Source of the DNA: Seonamhaeicola sp. ML3
Lineage (GTDB): Bacteria; Bacteroidota; Bacteroidia; Flavobacteriales; Flavobacteriaceae
Length of the DNA: 64,000 nucleotides
Direction of reading: 5' to 3'
NCBI RefSeq assembly: GCF_023273855.1
Contig: NZ_CP096884.1
Span: 1,798,001-1,862,000, forward strand
In this document: one piece after another, positions 8,840-18,700 of the stretch
How the letters are laid out: each line of letters starts with the position of its first letter
Position numbering within the stretch: the first letter of the stretch is position 1
Program-made: the position numbers and the translations under genes
The notes under the pieces: generated by a model
Told to the model about the DNA's origin: nothing
Database searches by the model: none
What the model saw: only the letters and a program-made list of their open reading frames with translations

Positions 8840-10042
8840 TTATCCCGCCGCCCCAGACTTCTGGAAGGCCACAGCAAACGCAATAACACTTATAATAATA
8901 CCTATCATAAATACACTATAAGTAAGGCGTAAGATTTTATACTTTCTGTCTAATACCAGTCCTAAGAAGTATAAGTCTTTTTTCATAGATGAGTAGAGAT
9001 ACTCACGGTCTTGCATCATCTCGCCCATAGCCCATTCAAAGTCTTTCAAGCTCATTTTATGAAAGTTTCCAAAGAATAATAGGTTTACTTTTTTGTTTGC
9101 AACGTCCTCTTTGGTGAATTTTCCACTTGTAACGTTGGGCCTTGTGGCAAGCACAGATAGAATAATGGAAGCTACAGTTACCAAAACAAAAATAATAGTG
9201 GGTATAATGAGGTGACTGTTGGAAGGGTTGTCCAGTTTAGGTATTAAATTCGCCAGTACCAAAGAAACAATTATAGCATTAACAGAAAGCAAAATATTCG
9301 CTTTGGTGTCGGCAATATTACTTAAGGTAATATGGTTTTTAAGGGTAACCCGAAACATGGTTTCTATACCGCGTTCAGGTAATTCAATTTTATTCTTTTT
9401 GAATTTTAGTTCTTCTTTCTTTTGATTCAGTTTTTTGTTGTCTGCGTCTAATTTCTTTTTGGTTCTAAGTAGTTCAGCAAGGTTTTTGCCCTTTCGCTTC
9501 TCCCACAGAGAAGCAGCTTCGGGCGAATGAAAGCTGTGTTTAGTAGTGAGGAAGCCAACATTTTCCTCGAGCCATTCACTTTCAGAAAACTGCTTGTTGC
9601 AAAGTAGCTCCCATTCCTTTCGTAGTAACTCCGAAATTTCAAAATAATTTTTACTTCCAATATGGGAGCAGTCGGCGTCTTTAATGATTTTTTCTAGTTG
9701 TGTTATCGGGCTATACCCCACATGAGTAGCCATAATTAATGCGCAAACAGCATCAATGTTGTCAGTGCTATAACTTTGGGAACTCAAAAAATCCTTTGCT
9801 ATAACAGTGCTGGATTCCTCATGGTTCTCGATTGCTTTAGTATAGCCTGTGTCATGCAGCCAACAGCTTATAATTAGAATTTCTTTTTCAGAATCTGTAA
9901 GTTCAGCCAGTTCGCCTAATTCTTTAGCTTTTTCTACTACCCTTTGGGTGTGCGCTAAATTATGGTACAAAAAAGCATTGTCTAATTTTTCGCTTAAAAG
10001 CTTAGTGGCGAATTTCTCGGTAGCAGTAACTATGTCGTTCAT
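8840..10042 (-). CDS. HD-domain phosphohydrolase fused to Pycsar-type transmembrane effector domain
   Basis: A 400-residue two-part protein. Residues about 10-180 form an HD domain: His27 and His31 (YHNLAHTQRV), His63-Asp64 (CWLHDTGY), His107 (MATHVGY) and Asp124 (KDADCSHIG) would hold two metals, as in nucleotide phosphohydrolases and cyclic-nucleotide phosphodiesterases. A basic coiled-coil linker follows (about 190-222). The C-terminal part (about 228-395) has three likely membrane helices (about 245-265, 274-296, 373-393) and resembles the membrane effector module of Pycsar anti-phage systems (PycTM/DUF5706). No pyrimidine cyclase gene is adjacent. In this fusion the HD part could degrade or sense the nucleotide that gates the membrane part; that is inference. 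Start ATG at 10042; convergent with the GAF gene. Confidence 0.75.
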   Translation of the reverse strand: MNDIVTATEKFATKLLSEKLDNAFLYHNLAHTQRVVEKAKELGELAELTDSEKEILIISCWLHDTGYTKAIENHEESSTVIAKDFLSSQSYSTDNIDAVCALIMATHVGYSPITQLEKIIKDADCSHIGSKNYFEISELLRKEWELLCNKQFSESEWLEENVGFLTTKHSFHSPEAASLWEKRKGKNLAELLRTKKKLDADNKKLNQKKEELKFKKNKIELPERGIETMFRVTLKNHITLSNIADTKANILLSVNAIIVSLVLANLIPKLDNPSNSHLIIPTIIFVLVTVASIILSVLATRPNVTSGKFTKEDVANKKVNLLFFGNFHKMSLKDFEWAMGEMMQDREYLYSSMKKDLYFLGLVLDRKYKILRLTYSVFMIGIIISVIAFAVAFQKSGAAG

Positions 10043-10072
10043 AAATTAAACGGTTTATCGTAAAAATACTAA

Positions 10073-10091
10073 ACTTTAGTAAAACTAAAGT
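10073..10091. promoter_or_regulatory. Perfect 8+3+8 dyad, possible operator
   Basis: ACTTTAGT-AAA-ACTAAAGT is a perfect inverted repeat in the spacer between the divergent HD/Pycsar-type gene and msrB. It lies 31 bases upstream of the former start and about 135 bases before msrB. It has no T-tract, so an operator is more likely than a terminator. The cognate regulator is not visible nearby. The rest of the 183-base spacer is AT-rich, with no clear consensus promoter. Confidence 0.4.
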
Positions 10092-10225
10092 ATTGTATAG
10101 AGTCGCAATAATTTGTCGTAAATTTATCAATAACTTATCAGGGCATCTTTGTTTTGATAAAGTGTAAGAATAAAGGTCTAAAAACGACCAAATTCTATTA
10201 AAAATAATGCTAAAAGGAAAAGACT

Positions 10226-10678
10226 ATGCTTACATGGAAAGATGTTATCCGTTTTTCTGTAAACGGAAATTTAGAGCCAGATTCTCGTGTTGAAAAAACA
10301 GAGCAAGAATGGCGAAATCAACTAACTAGCGACCAGTACAGAATTACAAGGCAAAAAGGAACAGAAAGGCCCCATAGCGGAGCACTATGTTCCAGTTACG
10401 AATCTGGAAAATATAATTGTATTTGTTGTGGCACTCCCTTATTCGATTCTGGAATAAAATTCAATTCAGGGACAGGTTGGCCTAGTTTTACACAGCCAAT
10501 AAAAGATAATGCCATTAAATACGAAAGAGATGATTCCTTTGGTATGGTACGCGTAGAGGTGATGTGCAATACTTGCGATGCTCATTTAGGACATGTATTT
10601 CCCGATGGGCCGGAACCTAGTGGTTTACGTTACTGTATAAATTCTGAATCGTTACAATTAGAAAAAGAAAACAATTGA
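10226..10678 (+). CDS. msrB: Peptide-methionine (R)-S-oxide reductase
   Basis: MsrB reduces the R epimer of methionine sulfoxide in proteins. The 150-residue sequence has the full family signature: two CxxC zinc motifs (CICC around residues 66-69 and CNTC around 113-116), the GTGWPSF block, HLGHVF, and the catalytic Cys137 in GLRYCINS. No signal peptide, so it is cytoplasmic. A purine-rich stretch (AAAAGGAAAAGA) precedes the ATG. It is the first gene of a compact redox-repair operon; its TGA overlaps the msrA start (TGATG). Confidence 0.96.
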   Translation: MLTWKDVIRFSVNGNLEPDSRVEKTEQEWRNQLTSDQYRITRQKGTERPHSGALCSSYESGKYNCICCGTPLFDSGIKFNSGTGWPSFTQPIKDNAIKYERDDSFGMVRVEVMCNTCDAHLGHVFPDGPEPSGLRYCINSESLQLEKENN

Positions 10679-11217
10679 TGGAAAATAAAAATTTGCAATT
10701 GGCCACTTTTGGAGGTGGCTGTTTTTGGTGTACAGAGGCTATTTTTAGAGAATTGAAAGGTGTTGAAAAAGTGGTGTCTGGATATTCGGGTGGGAATGCG
10801 CCCGGAAAGCCAACATACAGAGAAGTCTGTTCGGGTTTAACGGGACATGCAGAAGTGGTACAGGTTACTTTTGATGCTAGTGTTATTTCTTTGGAGGAGG
10901 TTTTAATTATTTTCATGACCACCCACGACCCAACAACATTAAATAGACAAGGTGCCGATGTTGGGACACAATATCGTTCGGTGATTTACTATCACAACGA
11001 CCATCAAAAAGAAGTTGCCGAAACTATAACCAAGGAAGTAGCCAAGTATTTCGATAACCCTATTGTGACTGAAATTACACCTTTAGAGATTTTCTATGAT
11101 GCTGAAGATTACCATCAAGATTATTACAGAAACAATACCGAACAAGGCTATTGCAATGCTGTTATATCACCAAAGTTAGCTAAGTTTAGGAAGCTATATA
11201 CCGAAAAATTAAGGTAA
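10678..11217 (+). CDS. msrA: Peptide-methionine (S)-S-oxide reductase
   Basis: MsrA reduces the S epimer of methionine sulfoxide. The 179-residue protein carries the catalytic GGCFWC motif with Cys15, the HDPTTLNRQGADVG block, YRSVIYY, and the AEDYHQDYY motif near the C-terminus, so all family active-site elements are present. I start it at ATG 10678, whose A is the last base of the msrB TGA, which implies translational coupling. An in-frame TTG one codon earlier is less likely. Its own stop overlaps the next gene (TAATG). Cytoplasmic. Confidence 0.95.
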   Translation: MENKNLQLATFGGGCFWCTEAIFRELKGVEKVVSGYSGGNAPGKPTYREVCSGLTGHAEVVQVTFDASVISLEEVLIIFMTTHDPTTLNRQGADVGTQYRSVIYYHNDHQKEVAETITKEVAKYFDNPIVTEITPLEIFYDAEDYHQDYYRNNTEQGYCNAVISPKLAKFRKLYTEKLR

Positions 11218-11459
11218 TGGAAATTAAATTATATGGTACCGAAAGATGTCATAAAAGTCAATATTACAAGAGGTTTTTGGAAGATTTAAATTTGGATTTT
11301 AAATTTTTGGATGTTGAATTGCATACTGAACATGCAGAGTCTCTCAAAGAGCTATACGAAAACAGAAAACTCAATTTTCCAACACTTACAATTGGAGATA
11401 AAAAACTAAGAAATCCATCGGATAAGGATTTAAGAAAGTGGATTGAAAAATTATTATGA
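11217..11459 (+). CDS. Small glutaredoxin-like protein, CxxS type
   Basis: An 80-residue thioredoxin-fold protein of glutaredoxin type. The N-terminal strand IKLYGTERCHKS carries a single active-site cysteine (Cys10, CHKS), so it would work as a monothiol glutaredoxin. The cis-Pro element is NFPTLTI near residue 57, followed by the IGDKKLRNPSDKDL tail typical of small glutaredoxins. It overlaps the msrA stop by one base and the selO start by four bases (ATGA), so all three are coupled. SelO enzymes in other bacteria AMPylate glutaredoxin, which makes this protein a natural candidate substrate or partner. That link is inference from gene order and family knowledge. Confidence 0.75.
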   Translation: MEIKLYGTERCHKSQYYKRFLEDLNLDFKFLDVELHTEHAESLKELYENRKLNFPTLTIGDKKLRNPSDKDLRKWIEKLL

Positions 11460-13012
11460 AGCTACACATAAAAGATAAGTTTAATGTTGAGTTGCCCGCA
11501 GATACCATTCTTGAAAATTCAAGACGACAAGTGTCTAAGGCCTGTTTCTCTTTTGTTATTCCTAAAAAAACAGCCAATCCCGAATTACTTCATGTATCAC
11601 CAGAGATACTCGATAATTTAGGCTTGTCTCAAGATGATGCCAAAAGCGAAATGTTCTTAAACGTTTTTACGGGGAATGACATACTACCTAATACGAAACC
11701 TTATGCGATGTGTTATGGCGGTCATCAATTTGGGCATTGGGCAGGGCAGTTAGGCGACGGACGTGCCATTAATTTGTGCGAAGTTGAGCATAATGGCAAA
11801 AATTGGGCATTACAGCTAAAAGGTGCTGGAGAGACACCATACTCTAGATCTGCAGATGGATTAGCTGTTTTACGCTCATCAGTTCGAGAATATTTGTGTA
11901 GCGAAGCCATGTTTCATCTGGGTTTGCCAACCACCAGAGCTTTATCTTTAGCTTTATCTGGAGACCAAGTATTACGCGATGTTATGTACGATGGTAATCC
12001 GGCCTATGAAAAAGGGGCGATTGTATGTAGAACTGCAGCATCTTTTTTGCGTTTCGGAAACTATCAGATTTTTGCTGCCCGCCAGGATTACGATAACTTG
12101 AAGGTGTTAGTTGATTATACCATAAAACATCATTTTGCATATTTAGGTCAACCAAGTAAAGACGTATATATTGAGTTTTTTAGGGAGGTAACCAACCGTA
12201 CCCTAGATATGATTATCCATTGGCAGCGTGTTGGTTTTGTGCATGGTGTTATGAATACCGATAATATGTCCATTCTTGGTTTAACAATAGATTATGGTCC
12301 TTATGGATGGCTAGAAGGCTACGATTATGGGTGGACACCAAATACCACAGATAGAGAAAATAAACGCTACAGATATGGTAATCAACCAAACATCGGGCTT
12401 TGGAATTTACTGCAACTGGCCAATGCTTTGTATCCTTTAATTGAAGAGGCTAAGCCGTTGGAGGATATATTGAATCAGTACAAAACAGATTTCGATAAAA
12501 AGTCTTTGGAAATGATGCGTTCTAAACTCGGTTTGGAAATTCATGATGAAAATGATCAACAGTTGATTCAAGAACTTGAAGATAACTTACACCTTTCAGA
12601 AACTGATATGACGATTTTCTTTAGAAATTTAAGTGATTTTAAAAATGCATCAGAAGGATTGGGGATTGTGAAAGATGCCTTCTATAAACCCGACGAAATT
12701 GTTGCAAAAATTAAAACGCGTTGGGAGGATTGGTTCAATAAATATGAACAAAGACTTGGTTTGGAAACGATTTCTTTTGAAGTGCGTCAATCTAAAATGA
12801 AGGCTGTAAATCCAAAATATGTATTGCGAAATTATATGGCGCAATTAGCTATAGACAATGCAGATAAAGGCGATTATGTGCTTATTGATGAATTGTTTAA
12901 AATGCTTAAAAAACCATATAATGAGCAGCCTGAATATGAAAAATGGTTTGCTAAAAGACCCGAGTGGGCTCGACATAAAGTTGGTTGCTCTATGTTGTCT
13001 TGTAGTTCTTAA
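11456..13012 (+). CDS. selO: SelO-family protein adenylyltransferase (pseudokinase fold)
   Basis: SelO (YdiU/UPF0061) transfers AMP to Ser, Thr or Tyr of target proteins using an inverted ATP pose on a kinase-like fold, and takes part in the oxidative-stress response. The 518-residue sequence has the family blocks: YGGHQFGHWAGQLGDGRAI, QLKGAGETPYSRSADG, HGVMNTDNMSILGLTIDYGP (catalytic-loop equivalent) and a C-terminal CSS ending. The position that is selenocysteine in some animals is Cys here (CSMLSCSS). The start overlaps the glutaredoxin-like gene by four bases. Placement behind msrB-msrA-grx supports a role in redox homeostasis of this operon. Cytoplasmic; length is usual for bacterial SelO. 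Confidence 0.93.
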   Translation: MKLHIKDKFNVELPADTILENSRRQVSKACFSFVIPKKTANPELLHVSPEILDNLGLSQDDAKSEMFLNVFTGNDILPNTKPYAMCYGGHQFGHWAGQLGDGRAINLCEVEHNGKNWALQLKGAGETPYSRSADGLAVLRSSVREYLCSEAMFHLGLPTTRALSLALSGDQVLRDVMYDGNPAYEKGAIVCRTAASFLRFGNYQIFAARQDYDNLKVLVDYTIKHHFAYLGQPSKDVYIEFFREVTNRTLDMIIHWQRVGFVHGVMNTDNMSILGLTIDYGPYGWLEGYDYGWTPNTTDRENKRYRYGNQPNIGLWNLLQLANALYPLIEEAKPLEDILNQYKTDFDKKSLEMMRSKLGLEIHDENDQQLIQELEDNLHLSETDMTIFFRNLSDFKNASEGLGIVKDAFYKPDEIVAKIKTRWEDWFNKYEQRLGLETISFEVRQSKMKAVNPKYVLRNYMAQLAIDNADKGDYVLIDELFKMLKKPYNEQPEYEKWFAKRPEWARHKVGCSMLSCSS

Positions 13013-13051
13013 AGTAACTTTTATAAAAGTAAATAATACGTAAATAACGAA

Positions 13052-13996
13052 ATGGTAATAGGATTAGGAACTGCTGCTCTAGGGAGACCGCAGTATATTA
13101 ACATTAAGCAAGATGTCGCTGAAGAATTAGATTTACAGGCGTTTAAAAAAAATGGTTTTAAAGTTTTGGAAGAAGCTTATGAGCAAGGTATCCGCTATTT
13201 CGATACGGCGCCAGGCTATGGGTTGGCAGAACAACTCTTGATAGAATGGTTGCAGACTAAAAGCGACCCAACTATTACAGTAGCTACCAAGTGGGGATAT
13301 ACCTATATGGCTAATTTCGACCCCAATGCAAAGGTGCATGAAATTAAGGAACATAGTGTGTCTAAATTGATTGAGCAGTGGGAGGTGTCCCAGACCTTAT
13401 TGCCTTATTTGTCAGTGTATCAAATTCATTCGGCAAGTTTTGAAACGGGTGTGCTAGATAATCAAGAGGTTTTAAATAAACTAGCGAGTTTAAAAAACGA
13501 TAACAATTTAAAAATAGGGCTTACCACTACTGGTGATAATCAGAGCGAGGTGATTGAAAAGGCAGCAAACATTCAAGTAAGCGGTGTGCCACTATTTGAA
13601 GTATTTCAAAGTACATATAATATTTTGGATCAAAGTATATTGAATGTTGCTTTGGAACTTATAAAAGAAGGTAGGCAGTTTGTTTTAAAAGAAACCTTAG
13701 CTAATGGACGCCTGTTTCCTAATAAAAACTACCCAAATTATAAAGAGCTGTATGACTACATGGAAAAACTGTCCACGAAATATAATATTGGAGTAGATGC
13801 CATAGCTTTAAAGTTTTGTATACAGACATTTCCCGAAAGTTTGGTGTTAAGTGGCGCCAACAAAACAAGTCAATTACTAGAAAATTTAAACGCAAACACA
13901 TTTTCGTTATCAAATGAAGAAGTATCGCAACTAGCCACTTTTAAAGTATTGCCTTCCAACTATTGGCAAGAGCGTAAACAATTAACTTGGCATTGA
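13052..13996 (+). CDS. Aldo/keto reductase family oxidoreductase
   Basis: A 314-residue aldo/keto reductase, an NADPH-dependent carbonyl reductase barrel. The tetrad can be read as Asp51 and Tyr56 (FDTAPGYG), Lys80 (VATKWGY) and His126 (YQIHSAS). The C-terminal LSGANKTSQLLENL block matches the phosphate-binding region for NADP. It follows selO by 39 bases and its TGA overlaps the following MsrA-like gene's TTG codon. In this operon it might reduce reactive aldehydes formed during oxidative stress, but the substrate cannot be read from the sequence. Confidence 0.85.
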   Translation: MVIGLGTAALGRPQYINIKQDVAEELDLQAFKKNGFKVLEEAYEQGIRYFDTAPGYGLAEQLLIEWLQTKSDPTITVATKWGYTYMANFDPNAKVHEIKEHSVSKLIEQWEVSQTLLPYLSVYQIHSASFETGVLDNQEVLNKLASLKNDNNLKIGLTTTGDNQSEVIEKAANIQVSGVPLFEVFQSTYNILDQSILNVALELIKEGRQFVLKETLANGRLFPNKNYPNYKELYDYMEKLSTKYNIGVDAIALKFCIQTFPESLVLSGANKTSQLLENLNANTFSLSNEEVSQLATFKVLPSNYWQERKQLTWH

Positions 13997-14535
13997 TTCT
14001 AACTGAGAAAATAGCATTTGGAGGTGGTTGCCATTGGTGTACAGAGGCTGTGTTTCAATCTTTAGTTGGTGTTGATAAAGTAGAGCAAGGTTTTGTAGCT
14101 TCTACTGCTGAGAACTGTACTTTTTCTGAAGCCGTTATTGTACATTTTGATAAATTTCAAATTCCATTAAAAGCGTTATTAGAGATTCATTTGCATACAC
14201 ATAAAAGCACAAGTAACCACTCGTTTAGGGAGAAATATCGCTCTGCTGTTTACACTTTTTCAGAAACACAGCATAATGAGGTGAAGGCCTTATTGGAAGA
14301 CTTACAAATTCAATTTCAAAATAAGTTGATAACAAAGGTTTTACCTTTTCGGGAGTTTAAAGCATCAAGAGTACAAATTCAGAACTATTATTTTAAAAAT
14401 CCTAATAAGCCATTCTGTAAAACCTTTATAAATCCTAAGTTAAGGGTCTTAATGGATAAATTTTCAGAGTACACGAATAAACAGCAATTAAAGCATGTAA
14501 ATAATGAAACGAGAGAGATTACGTATTCAAAATAA
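13993..14535 (+). CDS. Divergent MsrA-like protein
   Basis: MsrA-family paralogue of about 180 residues. It keeps the nucleophile motif as GGCHWC (Phe replaced by His) and YRSAVYTF, but it lacks the HDPT and AEDYHQDYY blocks that are intact in the msrA gene of the same operon. It may therefore be a weak or altered enzyme, or bind oxidised peptides. No ATG exists at the N-terminus: the start must be TTG, either 13993 (TTGA overlap with the aldo/keto reductase stop, my choice) or 13987. The C-terminal end overlaps the next gene by 32 bases. It is clearly homologous to MsrA; activity on methionine sulfoxide is uncertain. Confidence 0.75.
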   Translation: MILTEKIAFGGGCHWCTEAVFQSLVGVDKVEQGFVASTAENCTFSEAVIVHFDKFQIPLKALLEIHLHTHKSTSNHSFREKYRSAVYTFSETQHNEVKALLEDLQIQFQNKLITKVLPFREFKASRVQIQNYYFKNPNKPFCKTFINPKLRVLMDKFSEYTNKQQLKHVNNETREITYSK

Positions 14536-15727
14536 AAAAGGACAACATTTACATGCGTATTTGGAATTGCCCGCAAATCAAAAACCCAATCAATATGCTG
14601 TATTTGCACATTGCTTTACTTGTTCGAGTTCTTTAGGAGCGGTAAAGCATATAAGTAGGGCGCTTACAAGTCATGGATTTGGAGTGTTGCGGTTTGATTT
14701 TACAGGGCTTGGATTAAGCGATGGAGCGTTTAGGGAGAGTCATTTTTCTGCAAATGTTAATGATTTAATTTCGGTAAGTGTATTTATGGAAGCGCATTAT
14801 CAAGCGCCATCTTTGTTAGTTGGTCACTCTCTTGGTGGAGCAGCTGTTCTTGTTGCGGCGTCTCAACTTGAGCATGTCAAGGCTGTAGCAACTATTGGGG
14901 CACCAGCCTCTGTTGATCATGTGAAACATTTATTTTCACATGGTATCGAAGAAGTTGTTGAGAAAGGGCATGTAGAAATTAATATTGGAGGTAGGCCATT
15001 TTCTATCGATAAGGAATTTGTGAACGATTTTGATAAAACAGATTTACCCGCCATTGTAAAACAACTAAGAAAACCTTTGCTTATTATGCATGCACCTTTT
15101 GATGGTGTTGTAGGTATTGAAAATGCCCAGAAATTGTATCAATATGCACGTCATCCTAAAAGTTTTATAAGTTTGGATGGTGCAGACCATTTGTTGTCAG
15201 ATGCAAGGGATAGTCATTATGTAGGTAATGTAATTGGCGCATGGGTACAACGGTATTTTGAAACGGATGAAAATAAGATGTTAGAACCAAATGGGGAACA
15301 AGTAGTTGGACATCTCGATATTGTAGAGCATAACTTCACTACGCAAATACAAACCAAAAAGCACCATCTTATTGCAGATGAACCAGTTTCTATTGGTGGA
15401 GATGATTTTGGGCCATCACCTTACGAATTGCTCAATGCCAGTTTGATAGCTTGTACAGCAATGACTCTAAAAATGTATGCACAGCGTAAAAAATGGGACT
15501 TGCAAGAGGTGTATGTTTATACCAGTCATTCTAAAACGCATAGTGATGATTTAGAAGTTGAAACAGAGGAACCAAAGTATCTGGATTTTATCCATAAAAA
15601 GTTGAAGTTGGTGGGGAATTTAGACGATAAACAAAGAGAACGGTTAAAAGAAATAGCATCCAGATGCCCGGTTCACAAAACCTTGCAAAGTGAGGTTATA
15701 TTTAAAACTACACTTATTCAAGATTAA
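14504..15727 (+). CDS. Bifunctional alpha/beta hydrolase-OsmC family protein
   Basis: A 407-residue fusion. Residues about 1-255 are an alpha/beta hydrolase with nucleophile motif GHSLGGAA, an Asp in APFDGVVG and a His in DGADHLLS. Residues about 270-405 are an OsmC/Ohr-type peroxiredoxin-like domain with its two cysteines in LIACTAMT and ASRCPVHK. OsmC domains reduce organic hydroperoxides; the esterase half could release the acyl or peroxide substrate. This fusion is known in bacteria, so it is not an assembly artefact. It overlaps the MsrA-like gene by 32 bases and closes the redox-repair operon. Cytoplasmic. Confidence 0.9.
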   Translation: MKRERLRIQNKKGQHLHAYLELPANQKPNQYAVFAHCFTCSSSLGAVKHISRALTSHGFGVLRFDFTGLGLSDGAFRESHFSANVNDLISVSVFMEAHYQAPSLLVGHSLGGAAVLVAASQLEHVKAVATIGAPASVDHVKHLFSHGIEEVVEKGHVEINIGGRPFSIDKEFVNDFDKTDLPAIVKQLRKPLLIMHAPFDGVVGIENAQKLYQYARHPKSFISLDGADHLLSDARDSHYVGNVIGAWVQRYFETDENKMLEPNGEQVVGHLDIVEHNFTTQIQTKKHHLIADEPVSIGGDDFGPSPYELLNASLIACTAMTLKMYAQRKKWDLQEVYVYTSHSKTHSDDLEVETEEPKYLDFIHKKLKLVGNLDDKQRERLKEIASRCPVHKTLQSEVIFKTTLIQD

Positions 15728-15768
15728 AATTGCGTATTTTTATATTTCCTAATTAATCCAAATTTGAA

Positions 15769-18700
15769 ATGAAAATCAACGTTAAGTGCGTTTTCGCTCT
15801 TATTAGTATAGTGCTTTTAAATGCCTGTGCCACTTACGAACCCCAATATAAAGGTGATAAAATTTCTGTAAGTTTTTTAGATGAAGATATTGCCCATTCC
15901 TTCTATTTAATTGGTGATGCTGGTAACTCTCCGATAGGTACAAAATCAAACGCGCTACTGGCTTTCGAAAAAGAAATTAAAAAGGCATCCAAACAGAGTA
16001 CTGCCATATTTTTAGGTGATAATATTTATCCAAAAGGCATGCCTAAAAAAGACTCTGAGGCTAGAGCATTTGCAGAGCATCAACTTAATGTTCAAACCGA
16101 TGCTGTAAAATATTTTACAGGAGAAGCAATCTTTATTCCAGGTAATCACGACTGGTACAGTGAAGGGCTTAAAGGGTTGAAGCGTCAGGAAAAATATATA
16201 GAAGATAGACTGGGTAAGAATACTTTTTTACCAGAAGATGGATGTCCTTTGGAAAAAGTTAAGATTTCCGAAGATATTGTTCTATTGGTTATTGATTCTG
16301 AATGGTATGTGACCAATTGGGATAAACATCCAACAATGAATGACGATTGTGATTTAAAGATAAGGACCAAGTTTTTTGATGAATTAGAAGGTGAAATAAA
16401 AAAAGCAAGAGGAAAGACTACAATTATAGCTTTACATCATCCCATGTTTACAAACGGGTCGCACGGTGGTCAATATTCATTTAAAAGTAATATGAGTCCT
16501 TTGCCCGTTTTAGGAACTCTTAAAAATTTACTTAGAGAAACCAGTGGTGTAGCTAATGTTGATATCCAAAACAGTAGATACAATCATTTTAGAAAGCGAA
16601 TAATAACCTTAGCTCAAGAAAACGATAAAACCATTTTTGTCTCAGGACACGATCATAATCTTCAATATATCGTTCAAGATAATTTACCTCAAATTGTGAG
16701 TGGTTCTGGTTCTAAAATTACACCGACCAGAAATGTGGGAGGAGGTCTGTTTTCTTATGGAGCTCAAGGTTACGCGAGATTAGATGTTTTAAAAAATGGT
16801 GCTTCTATTGTTAGGTTCTTCTCGGCAGAAGATAATGAAGTCGTTTATCAAACCGAAGTACTTCCAAAAAACAAGAAATATCAGGGGACTAATTATCCAA
16901 ATCAGTTTCCAAAGGAAAAAGTGGCGTCTATTTATAACAAAGAAGAAACCTCAAAAGGCGGTTTATATAAAATGTTTTGGGGAGATCGTTACCGAGAAGA
17001 TTTCAGTACAGATGTAAAAGCGCCAACAGTGAATTTAGACACCTTGTTTGGGGGCTTAACACCTATAAGGAAAGGAGGAGGGCATCAATCTAAATCGTTA
17101 AGGTTGGTAGATGGTAAGGGGCGAGAATATGTTATGCGAGCGCTTAGAAAAAATGCGTTACAGTATTTACAGGCCGTTGCGTTTAAAGACCAATACATAG
17201 AGGGGCAATTTAATGACACCTATACCCAAGATTTATTACTCGATGTTTTTACGGGGTCTCATCCGTATGCACCTTTTACAATAGCAACTTTGTCAGATGC
17301 TGTGGGTGTTTTTCATACCAATCCGGTACTTTATTATGTGCCCAAACAAAATGCGTTAAAACAATTTAATGACGATTTTGGTAACGAATTATACATGATT
17401 GAAGAGCGAGCAGCCGATGATCACGGTGATAAAAAGAGTTTTGGGTACTCCGATAAATTAATCAGTACAGACGATTTACTCAAACAGCTTCATAAAGACG
17501 AAGATATCGTTCTAGATGAAAAGGCGTATATAAGAGCACGTTTGTTCGATATGCTCATTGGAGATTGGGATAGACATGAAGACCAGTGGCGTTGGGCAAG
17601 ATTTAAGGAAAAAGGGAAACGAGTTTATCGCCCTATGCCGAGAGATCGGGATCAAGCGTTTTCAATTATGGCTGATGGTGCTTTGCTAGGTTTGGCCACT
17701 AAAGTAGTTCCTGCACTTCGATTGATGCAATCGTACAACGAAGAATTAAAAAGCCCCAAGTGGTTTAATCTCGAACCTTATCCTTTAGATATGGCGTTAA
17801 TAAATGTGTCTAACAAATCTGTTTGGGATGCAGAGGTTAAACATATTGTTAGTAATCTTACCGATGAAATTATAGACAATGCCTTTGCTTTTTTTCCTTC
17901 CGAGGTCAACCAGAATACTATCCAAATCATTAAGCAAAAACTTAGAGGAAGAAGAGCCAACTTACAAAAGATTTCAGATAGTTATTATTATCATATCAAT
18001 AAGTTTGCGGTTATTAAGGGAACCAATAAAGATGATTGGTTTGACATAGAACGGTTACCAAATGGAAATACCAAAGTGAGCGCGTACAGAATTAAAAATG
18101 ATGAAAAGGCAGATGTGTTTCATGAACGTACTTATAATGTAGATTATACCAGAGAAATATGGGTTTATGGACTAGACGATGATGACGTGTTTAAGGTTTT
18201 TGGAGATGGAAGTGATTTGATTAAAGTTAGAATTATAGGAGGTCAAAATAACGATATTTATAAAATTGAAAATAAAGCCAAACTAAAGATTTACGACCAT
18301 AAATCTAAACCAAACACTTTTGAAACTAAGGGTGTTAATAAAAAACTGACTGATGATTACGAAACCAATGTTTACGACCATAAAAAACTTAAGAACAGCG
18401 CTAACCAATTCATCCCTTCATTAGGAGCTAATCCTGATGATGGCTTAAAGATTGGTTTTGTTAATACATTAACCAATTATGGCTTTGAACGCAATCCGTT
18501 TAGTTCGCAGCATACTTTTTCTGGAGCTTACTATTTTGCAACAGACGGCTTTGAATTGGGGTACAGTGGTGAGTTTGCCAATGTGTTTGGAAATTGGAAT
18601 TTAGCACTAGATGTACAGTTTAATAGTCCAAATTACGCCGTAAATTTCTTTGGTTTCGGGAATAGCACACCAAACCCGGAAGCTGATGAAAACGATGGTT

